Positions 37,501 through 49,500 of a stretch of DNA of 64,000 bases are shown here, piece by piece. The translations under genes and the position numbers were made by a program. Source of the stretch: Paraescarpia echinospica (lineage: Eukaryota > Annelida > Polychaeta > Sabellida > Siboglinidae); NCBI GenBank assembly GCA_020002185.1, contig CM034532.1, positions 45,527,506 through 45,591,505 on the forward strand. The letters run 5' to 3'. Within the stretch, counting starts at the first letter, position 1; each line of letters opens with the position of its first letter. A model generated the notes under the pieces. It saw only the letters and a program-made list of their open reading frames with translations. It did not search any database and was not told the DNA's origin.

Positions 37501-40500
37501 GAGCCTTCATGCGAGCTCTAATCATGACATACCTAAAGCCTTCATGCGAGCTCTAATCACGACGTACCTCGAGCCTTCACGCGAGCTCTAATCATGACGT
37601 ACCTCGAGCCTTCACGCGAGCTCTAATCATGACATACCTCGATCCTTCATGCGAACTCTAATCATGACATACATCGAGCCTTCATGCGAACTCTAATCAT
37701 GACGTACCTCGAGCCTTCATGCGAGCTCTAATCATGACGTACCTCGAGCCTTCATGCGAGCTCTCCTCTCTGCTGCTTCTGCCTCCTTCTTCAGTGCGGC
37801 GTCCTTCACATGTTGGAACTTAGTTTGCTGCTTAATGGCTTCCAGCTCTGCAGCCTTCTCTTTCTTCTTCTCCTCCTGTGAATAGAAGACACCAACTGAT
37901 ACATGCACAGTCCCATTCAAGCTGCACATAACTAGTTTTCTAAAACCTGGCTTACCGAGTTCATCACATTCTCACTCTAGTCATCAAACAACATCTTTTA
38001 TCCGAAACTACATCTGTAAGAAAGCACAGTGCTTTCTTATTTTCAATGGAGTCCCAGCGTCAATCAGTATATACAGTTGTTAGTCTCACGTTGCCAGTCA
38101 TCTGATTTGAAAAGTACAGCATTAATTTATTAAAGTTGCAAACAAATGGAATGTCATGAATAACAATAGATAGTTATATCCTGTGGAATGTAACAGATTG
38201 TTTGCACCATTACACGTGTCAACTGACATAATATTAATTGATTGTATGGTCCTTTGCTAAGAGAACAACATCAAAGCTTACTTCATGTATCAGTCTAAAG
38301 GAGAAAAGAGTTAACAATATGTAATTGTCAACGACTACATCACGGTCGGGTGTCAACGACTACATCACAGTTGGGTGTCAACGACTACATCACAGTCGGG
38401 TGTCAAGTAAATCTGATCAAGCACAATTCCAAATACAAGAACTTTAGGTCAAACACAAGTTGTTCAAAATATAAACTTACAAAGTACAAGTACATTAGTC
38501 AACAAAATGAGAGACTATTCCAGTGTCATTAATTAACTTCAATAAAATACTAACTAGTCATTATGTATACAATCAGGGTGGGGCGTGCATTGCACAGGTA
38601 AAATAGTAGGGAAATATCATTTTGTATTCAAAATGCTCAAGTTATGTACTTAAAATGGATTTGATATTTTGGCAAGCATAATAGTATAAGAACTTGTATG
38701 TATCTTTTCAAAAACCCAAGTACATGTACTGAAAAATGTACTTAAATACATAGACACTTGACCCCCAACCCTGGACTATATAATCTACCTCGTAGATTCT
38801 GTTGCACTCATCGCCGTCTGCGAGTTCTCTGCGGCGATGCTCAAGCTCCTCCTGTCTCTTGCGCTCAGCCTCCCGCTCCTGTAAGACATCCTCTCACGTC
38901 AGCCAGTGCACAAAATACAGGTTGAAAGGTGGCAAAATGTTAGTTTCATTCTGAGACCTTTTCTTAAATTTTATACAAATTTTCCTGCGTAATATATAAT
39001 AATTTATTATATAAATAATATGCATTTTAAAGATAAAACGTTTATTGAATAACATCAAATTTCCTTAAGAAAGTAAAAAATGGTAAGTTAACTCAGAATG
39101 CCACATGTTTGATGAAATCATTTTGAGAAGAAAACTGTTGTTGTCTGGTGAAAGACCAATTTAATTAATAGTTATCACCTAGAATAGAATTCCCCCAAAT
39201 GGTAAAAACCTGGATCATTGTGACTATTAATACCTGTGTTTAACATCTATAATTCATTGAGATGGAACTAATTGATCAGTTGCATACAGCACACATATTT
39301 TGTTTGTTACTACTGTACTCTTAAAATGAAAAACAAGAGTACTGTAAATACTGTATTTGTAGCCATGGCTATAATTACATTATTGTGTAGCTGAATTCAT
39401 CAAGATTATGTCAAAGTTGAGGGATGGTTTTAATTAAAAGTGTGGCTTTAAATACAGTATTTGTGGTGGGTCTTGTGTATTTTTATGAATTCAAAGAAAA
39501 ATAAAGGCATGTGCGTTGACACCTCACCCAATCCTATGCCAATGTTTTGCTGTTAAGGAAGATCAAGTAAAATCATACAACATGAAAATCAACAAAACTA
39601 TCGGCGCACAGACACATGTTAGAGTGTGTTAATTTTTTTTAGCAGCATAAATTATGTATTAGCTTAGGAACAGATTACTATCTACACAACATTGATTGTT
39701 ATTATAATAGCATGGCTAACATGTTAGATGTTATCTCACAAATATCACATCATCAATATAATTATGGAATACAGTATAGTGATTCAGGATTTTCATCCTA
39801 AATAGCAGTTGTATAAAAGTTTTAAGCTTATGGTATTTTACGTCTATCATCACAACTCGTGAAGCAGTTCACCTGTTTGTTTATTTCAAATAAAAAGCAA
39901 TACTACCTGTGCATTTGTTTAACGATAATACAGCTGTATGTATTACAACTAACATACAGCAGCGTGACCACAGAATATATTGCCATCTTTTTCTATGATG
40001 TTATTGTAAACAGAACAGCAGTCTGATGTCAAAGGTGCAATCACACTTTGAGCCACACACTCGGTGATCAACAGCCATCAACTATTGTCAGAATATGTTG
40101 CAGAACAGTCCCATACATGTGGCAGAAATAAATCAGTCCAATACACACTGCAGACTTGTCTGTTTGTACTAAGAGCCTGGAGAATTCTCCTCAGAGTGTA
40201 AGATGCGAAGATGACAAACATGATGTAGACTTCCGCGTTCAGTTGCAGACCGCATAAGAGAGACTGCAGGCGCCTCACAACCTGTCAGAAGATGACATTG
40301 TGTGTCGTAGTGAAGAAGGCATTATAGGAAACACTGTCACTACAGACCAACTTTAGATGACACATCTATATCTAGGATTACACACCCAAAAACACATCAT
40401 GACAATTATGAATCCACTGTTTTGTGATAATTATAAAAATGTGAAATGTTTTTTTAATTTTATATAAAAATGCATATGTATACAGTATATTATTGTATGA

Positions 40501-43500
40501 CTTAAATGACACAGCTAGTTTACTCTGACCATACGATTATAAACATATATTGTTATCAACATGTGGATAAATGATCAAGTAAATGAAATCATGTAGTTCT
40601 TGATATTACCATGTTTCTAATTAATAATTATAAATAACTATAGTATATGTCAAAAAAACAAACAAGAAAAGTGTGCCTTGTCTAGTGCCAACTTGCTTAC
40701 CATTCCATGATTAGAATCTTCCTTAATTGGTGGGCTATGATGCAAATGTTCACTCGGTTTCATAGTGCAAGCTGATGTCTTGAGAAAATTTTAAAATGCT
40801 TAATCAACACTACCCGAAATAGTCCATTTTTAATTACCAGATGGTGAAGGCTTCCTGGGAGAAATGTTGACATGAATTTTATTAAATGTGTGTTTTTAAT
40901 TTTTTTGATGTTTTAAAAGTTATGATAACTTGAGTCTACATTGTGTGTCTGTTAAGGTGACATATAGTTGTCTCCATGTGTCATTGAATTTTAATAAAAT
41001 GAAGGAATAACAAGAACTCTAACAAATTCCCATGTTGTTTTGTCAATATATTTGCCAATGCATGCTTGATCATTAAATCAAATTATACCAAGTTATTAAA
41101 ATGCCAGTTCTACAATTTTTTACATTTAGAGTTTTGTTAAATGCCTGTAAATGTTAGTGTTTGTTGGTACAATGTATTCTTTGCTACACCATAATTTATT
41201 AAATATTTGCAAACTAAGACCGGCCATGCATTGTCGAGGATAATCATTGTTCAAACTCTAAAGTTATAGCACAAAGTTATTTGTTGCAAACAACTGTCAA
41301 TGAATGCTGTGTAATTATAGTGCACCAGAGGTTATTTCGGGTAGCGTCAATTGTAAATGTTTATCTTATTGTCGTAGTGCAAAATTATGCTTTGCCATCT
41401 CCACGCATGAATAGCTCTCTCAGGATTCCTGTATCATGCTCAATGTATGCCTTGAAAAGTGCTCATCTTCATGCACAAGTATCTATCCATGCTGAAAGAC
41501 ACTGCTCTAAACATGCAGAGTGATCAACGATTCTCAGTGGTGTATGCGGTGTCATGATAGAGGCAACTACCTAATGCACATGAATGTAATATTACTTACA
41601 GAGAAACCAGTAGCCAAATAATTATCCTGCACGTAGGATTGGACAGTGGAAGATAGAAAGAAGAAATTTATAACCACAAACCACTGGCTATTCTCTGACA
41701 AAGAAATCCAAGTGGTAATTTGCAACTTTCACTTGGAGATCCATGAAGATCTTGCATAAACATTGCAGCAAATTGAACAAAAAACATTTCTCAAAAAAAA
41801 AAAAATATTATTTAACTAATACATATGAAATTACAACATTAACCACAGCATATTTAGTGGCAGTTTAAAAACTATTACTACATTAATAACTGCAACTAAA
41901 TTATTATAAGCAGAGAGGACACGCACAAGAGAAGTAAGCTTAGTTAGTAGGCATATCTACTCAAATACAACGGCACACGTTATGATAAACAGATAAAATG
42001 AATTAATATTACAATAAACCAAGACTATCCTATGTTTGTTTACTCACTGCCTCACTGGCTGCTGCTTCGGTCTGACCCCTCTCTGAAACAGAAAGTTTAT
42101 GTGACCACCATTCAAACTGTTAGGCTTTAAAGGGAGATTATCCATGCATTTTTATTGTAAAATCATTATGACATACAGTATAAACTACATCTTTTATAAC
42201 ATGCTGGTCATCCATGTGTGTTTTTAATAATTTGTTGTTGTTGAAATTGAACGCCCGGGATACACTGACACTGTTTGCCCGATCAGACTATTTCAGACCA
42301 GATCAGACCAGACCAGATCAGACTCACCCCGACTGCAGTGTTTACCTTACACCAACTGACACAGACTGAGTCAGTCACAGCAATGTCACAATCATATAAA
42401 CTTGAAAACTTTCAACTACGTCAGGTGGATACACTAGCAGATGGACACTGTTCTGACTAAACCAACAACCAAGGGTTGGTGAAAAAAATTAAATATATAT
42501 TGGCCTTAAGCGCTTCGGGAGGAAATGGCTTGTTTAGGTCCAACTGAGATGGATATGTGTATCACGTAATATGCAATAATGTCCCCTTTGGATCATCACC
42601 TTTCTAAGAACTATCTGAGCCCATTATTTAGGGATTTGAGTGACAGCTGTGTGGTTTTTTGTTAATTAAAAATGTTTTTCTGCTTCACTAAAACATATTT
42701 GGATGGTAAGTATGTTAGATTCAGAGCTGTAACAACTACATTTATTTTGTACTTGAGTAAAAGTACGAGTAACTCTGGAAAAAGCTACTCAAGTAAAAGT
42801 ACTTTTTGAAAAATGTACTTGAAGTACAAGTAAAAAGTAAACAAATGTACTTGAAGTAAATGCAAAAGTACTTTTCTATAAAAAAAATTGACATGGTCAC
42901 CCACTGCAAACAAACAAGTAAATTCAGTAGTGTGCAAAACAAACACTTTATTGAACAGGACAGGATCCTCAGCAGGATACAGTGACAGGCTCCTCAAACA
43001 AACACCTTGTTGAGCTTGAGCATCTATTTATAGATATATGCTGGCGGAAACCAGTTCCGGGCTTCAGGCATTATCATTCGTTACTAATATTTTTGAAGCT
43101 CCAAATTTTTAAACGCATAAATTATGGATACTTCATTACATTTATGAAAAGTACACACATTTGTACTTCGTTACAAGTAAAAGTACTCCTAAAAAATTGT
43201 ACTTTGTTACTCACAAAAAGTAAACTTTTCTACTCAAGTACAGTAACGAAGTACTTGTACTTCGTTACGTCCCAGCTCTGGTTAGAATACTGTGGTAATT
43301 ATTAGCAGGAAGTCTGCAGAATCGGTTGTAGTTTGTCCCACTTGCTGTCTTGTTTGTAGAAACTAAACATGTGCCAATATTCCAGGAACTTGCAGTCAGC
43401 ACGGCTTGTCTTCATAACCGCTGGTGTTTTCCATTTAAATGTTTTGTTCATAGGTGCAACATTCAAGTTGTGAAAAATGTTTCAGGCTTATCGAGCACAA

Positions 43501-46500
43501 CATGGCAGATATTATACCTTCTTCATTCAACATATGCTTTGTTCTAGTATTAAGAACATTACTTTAATAAATATTAATAAATTAACAGCAGACAAACTCG
43601 GTTGGCTAAAGAGCAATATTGTAAAAAAGTGAACTATAATTATTAAGTATAGTAGTAACAAGTGTAACAGCAAGTTTTTGCAACAGAAAGACGGAAATAC
43701 TGATGGATGCAGCATAAATCACAAACACAAAAGTAACACCAACAACAAATTTGAAAAAATATTCTATTTGATATTTATCATCAAAAATTACTTGTAGATA
43801 TACAATGCTGAAAGTGCATGAATGACAAAATGGCTTAGAATAAGTGTAAGTTAAAGCTTGTACTGTCGTTTGTCTTCACACTGTTATGCAATGTTGATAT
43901 TGGAAGGGGTCTAGTGCGATGAAGGTGCTGTATCATTTTCCTTTCCTTAATTGTTTATTCTTTATATGTAGTGGGCTGTTTCCCCAAACTTTGTTGATGT
44001 ATTTAGAGTTAATGTCATGTACAATTTGTTTTGACTGTGTCAATTGCTGTTACCTTCGAGGTTGTCTGTTTACATCTCGAATGTGGTTTTATATGTACAT
44101 GTCTTTTAACTCTGGCTGTCTAATAAAGCTCTGTTACAACTTAACTTATGTTGTTCTTGCATCAGCAAACTAGTTAGGATCCTTCATCACTAGAATTTTA
44201 TGTGTAGTATTGTCCCACATAAAAGCTCTTAATGTCATCAATATGTCATCTCTGTGTGTATAAGACACTGTTTTATCACCTTAATCCGATCATGCCACAA
44301 AGACAATTTCCGAGCTGATCAAAGAAACAATAATATCATGAGTAAACAAAAAATTGTAGATTTGAGTATCATCTGCATAAATAGGGTGACTCAAAATGTG
44401 CCTTAATAACTGAGCTCAATCGAGTTGTATACATAGTGAAAAGTAGTGGTCCAAGGACATAACCCTTAGGAATGCAACATGAAATATGTGGAGTGCTTAT
44501 GAAAGGAAGTTCCCAATCTTCACTTTCTAGTGTCTGATATGAAAAACCCAATTGAAAGCAGTGCTAAAAGTAGAAATAGTGTGTGTGAATGCATCATGTG
44601 ATCAACTGTGTCACAGGCGGATCATGGAATGCAATTGCATTTACTTACCGAGACAAGTCTCTGTAAAATGAAGCTATTTGTAAGCATCATTGTGAACATT
44701 TATGACACCAGTCTCCGTAAGGTAAAGCGTTTTGTAAACAGACTGTAATACATTAGATAGCACTTTGTTCTAGGTTTTATTGCTGTTCAGATTTTTTATT
44801 TTACACGTTACACAACCATAACATTTCATCACTATGTAATTATGCAATGAGCTTTTTAAAGAAATTTATCTCTAGATAAATTATGTTGCTATCAGTCATT
44901 TGTCATCTCTGTGAATATCTTTAGTAAACCTCCTTTAGGATTTACCTTCTTCCTCCTTGAGTTCATGCTCTCTTCTTTCCGCTTCTTCATTTTCCCTTCT
45001 CCTCTGTCTTTTCTCCTCCTGGGTGAAATAAAAGAAATTCAAACTGTCTTTGGACAAAAGCGTGTCTACCGTATCTCAGAAAGGGGAGCCAAACTTAGCC
45101 ACTCATGTTAAAATATTGTGGCGCAAGAGGTAATAATAAATTATAGATAAATGTTACAAAAATGCCAAAGGGTGGACATGATCCAATGACCATGACTAAC
45201 TATGCCACTGATATGGAATTACTAAAACTAGCTTACTATATGTTATATGAAGACAAATTTGTTGTTCGATAAATATGACTTGGTATGGTAAACAATTAGA
45301 GCCATCCAATAGAGGTCAACAAACATTTTGTTGTCTTCTTTGCTCATGTACAATGAGCTGTATGAATGAGGAGAGTTCTTGGTGGAAGTGATTATGGTGT
45401 GCAATGACTGTATGGCTGAATACTCCCAATATTATCTTACACTGCTGGAATTACCTGGACTGCATCTTAAATGGTCCTGCATCTTGGATAAATTGATGTT
45501 GCTGAGGATGATAATGTGATGGATAAGGTCTGAAGACTGTCGGTGGAGTGCAAACACAGCAGGGGACGACAGAGGACATGACTGAGGGACATGGTGAGGA
45601 GAGACGTGGAGGTGGCAGAGGTTGTGGATGCAATGGACAGGACATATCAATCTCCGTCCGGTTCACATGTATGGGAGTGAACGTTTTAGGCCTGCTTTCA
45701 AGCCTATTCGGATGGTTTGTAAATTTAGAATTTTTTATTTCTCCCAAGGGGGTTTAATGGCATGGGATATTGGTATGTAGAGTTGTTTTAACTAAGAAAA
45801 TATTAACACCTGTCTTTTCTCGCCACGCACTGCCGAGGTAACTCAGCTAGTAGGGAATACATGTATAAAAGATGATGATGATGATGAAGTGATGCAGAGC
45901 AAGACAAACCTCCTCCTCCTGTCGTCTCCTGTCCTCATCTTCTCTCTCGTGTAAGGCTGCAGCATCACTCGCCCTCCTCACCATGTCCCTCTCCTTCCTC
46001 TCCTGCTGCAGCCTTCGTTCCTTCTCCCGTTTCTCCTTCTCTTGCTCTGCAACAACACAACATATATATATACACACAACACATGGTCCAGAATTCATTA
46101 AATGGCCAAAAATCACATCTTTTGTATATTTCTTACATACTTGACTATTCTGTTAAATTTGTGATGAACTAATATGTATCTATGCTTAGATATGTTTTTC
46201 TATCTGTGACATCTTTGGTTTGCTTCATATGAGCATATGCACCATTTCTTGCACAACTTCATGTGCCTCCATGAGACCTATCTAAGTTGCATAGTTTTGT
46301 GTTTGATAGAAAATAATATATAATTTTATGTTATCTTCCTTGGTTTAATTACAGCTTGAGATTGATAAAAGTAATATATAAAAGACTTCAAATGAATACA
46401 TGTTTTTTCTTAGAATGAAGATATTTTAATTATCATGTTATCTCCATCGGGTAATTTTGACATGCTCCCAGGTAGCATTTCCATCTTGGGCCAAAGTTTG

Positions 46501-49500
46501 CAAAGAATGGCAGTCTACAGCCTGGAATGCCAGCCATGAGCCAATGTTGGTTGTACATAGGCATCCACTGCATGGCAGTATCTTGGAATGCCAACCTTGG
46601 GCCAATGTTGTTAGGCCAATGCTAGGCCAAACAATGGATTTACATTGTTGGGCCAACATTGGCCCAGGGGACATCCCAATCTTGGGCCATAGATGGCATG
46701 CCAACATTGGCCCAATAGCAACATACACTGGGCCAACATTGGCCCAAGTAGGAAATCCTATCTGGGCTACTGCATTATCTGACTGCATGCCAATCATGCG
46801 ACCTACCTTGCTGTTGCCTCTGCTTATCTAACTCATCTTCCATCAGGTCATGTACATTGGGGATATTACAGAGGAGCACCTCTATCTCTGGGAAGCTGAT
46901 CCCGCTCCCCGGAGCAGCCCTCTGCTGCAAGAACTGCCCCCACTTATGCTGGCTGAACAACCTGCCATACACCATCTGCACCAGCCACCTGAAATAATAA
47001 GGATCACAGTAACAGACCTTCTGTTCTGAGGAGTGCGATTGCGGTGGCACTCCACGCTCCTCATGCCCATCTTAGAAGCGTGATTAACCGTAGCTTTGGG
47101 GTGCAATTAAAGGCATCAAAGCTGAGCTATGCCAGTAAGACAGAAGACGACTTTGACAGTGACCCTGTCAATCAGTCTGGCAGCTTACATTGTGAAGAGG
47201 ATGCAGCAGGTGGCACGTTGGATGATTAAGATGACTGAATTTGTGGCTCAGGCAGTCATGATGATCACTTCCACTCACACTTTCTAAAGCAATAAATGAG
47301 TTTTGATACAGTTTTGAACTTTTTAATAATTCTAGTCACGAGCGAATCACTCTCCTCAGACCTTTCAGGAGAGCGACTTACCATTCTCTTCATATTTCTA
47401 ACACAGAAGGACTGCAATAATATATTTTAAAAAAGGAAACAAGAAAGTACAAAGTTCAGCTAAGGTGAAGAGAAATGCGGGAGTGAAGAGAAGAGAACTG
47501 ACACACAAAGATTGGAGGAGCTGAAGGAGATGGTTGGTGTGAAAGAGTTGGCCAAGAACAGTGAGGGGGAATAAAAGAAAACAGAAATCGAGGACCAGTG
47601 TCTTAAAATAGGAAAATAAAAAATTATTATGCAGAAAATTTGACAAAATGTTTGTTACTGAATTAAAATAAGTACAGAAATTACTGTCTTCTTCTGTAGA
47701 ATGCTGCATAGTGATGGTTGGCTTCTAAAGACAGAAGTGAACAAAAGAAGAATTATCTTTTTTTAAAAGCTAACTTTTCAAGTAAATAATTAATGAACAT
47801 TATTTGTTCTGTTTTGGTTAGAAGATGTGTTGCCTTTGCCTGTATTACTCAAAAGATATACATTTCTTGTTTCTGCTGCTCTTCACAGAATCTTCACAAA
47901 ATCATAAGCAAAATAATGTGACTCTATTCACATACTAAAGAGGAGAGTTTTGTTCAGGGCACAGTGCAACATTAGCAGCAATTCAAACATTCTGGAACAG
48001 TGAATAAATCTAGTAACTCAATTAACATTAGTGGCATCCAAAATATTTTAAACAATCCAGCATACCACAACGTCCGTATGTGCTGGGACACATAAAAATA
48101 ATTAAATTATCAGCTGTCCCCAAAACGTGGTACAAAAAATAATAATTTTTATGGATTTTTAGTGTGTCCCGACATACAGTCATTACGGTAGTTCCTAAAG
48201 TTCTATAACAATGAGTTTCTATAATCAGCCAAGCTTACATTGCATTCTCCTCAGAGATGGTGTCTGTCTGGTCCCTATCAAGCATTGTGAACTCCCAGCA
48301 GAGATCTTGGAGGAGGAAATAGCGGCGGTCCATCTCTTTGAGAACGTCCAACAGTTCCGACAGCTCACACGTGTCACCGACGCAGACATACTGGATTGAT
48401 GCTTTCACCTGAAAGAATTATTACATTTAACACGGAATAATAGAACGTTTGTAACCTAGCAATAAAACGTAACACATGGACCACAGTCTAAAACTGCTTT
48501 ACTGACACAATTTATGTCAGACTTTTTTCAAAAAGCTAATTATATAAAATGGTGAAATTCACATAACTGTGGGCCAAAAGGCAAAATAATGTTTTCACAA
48601 ACGTTTTATAATTTGCTAAAATATAAACATTCTTTGGCTATGCAGTCTGCATCTATCCATGCATGTTTGCATATATGCAGTAAATCTGCCTGGGAAATGT
48701 ATTAATTGGAAGTTTATGTTAATATCCAATTTTATAGATCGTTTACTTTAAAAGAAGGCACTTGTATAGAATCTAGACCCATCTCAATTTCACCATTATA
48801 ATTATATATTTTCCAAAATTTTAGACATCAGTGCATTAGTTCCAATATTCATCCGAATCCCAGGCATATCTATATTACAAAAATATTGCACTTAGCACTT
48901 TTTTGTGGATCCAATAGTGCCCAGTTTGCACCAGTCTGTGCTGCTGTAGCCATGCGTTACTGCACCGCGCGTTTGACATAAGCAATATAACAGCATGTGT
49001 TGATGCAAACTGGGTGCTCTCTAAGTTATGTAGTAGTAGACTAAGGCACAATATTTCTATAACGTAAACATGCTTAGGATGATGTGGAATTATGGAACTA
49101 AAGCACTGATGTGTGAAATTTAGGCAAAAATATGGTGATAACAGCGAAATTTAGGTGGGTCCGGATTCTACACAAGTGCCTAAAAGAAGACTGGGCACTT
49201 GTGTAGAATCCGGACCCACCTCAATTTCGCTGTTATAACTTGAGTTTTACCTAACTTTGATACATCAGATCGTTAGTTCCATCATTTAACATCATCCCAG
49301 GCATATTTATATTACGAAAATATTGTGTCTTAGCACACTTTTGATGCCATAATAGCGATCCGGTTTGCACTAGTCTGCACCGCTGCGGTCGTACGTTACC
49401 GCATCGTGCGTTACCACATCGTGCTCGTCAAATGAGCGATATAGCGGCGTATGTTGATGCAAACCGGGGCGCTATTTACGCCTCAAAAGTGCATTAACAC

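Noticed and set aside
40078..40278. Minus-strand ORF with LRRILQALSTNRQVCSVYW
   Set aside because: No recognisable domain and no splice signals that fit the phases of the host gene, which already join across this interval.
46438..46831. ORFs on both strands with repeated ANIGP / GPMLA
   Set aside because: Both strands are open because the underlying motif is a palindrome repeated in both orientations. No domain.
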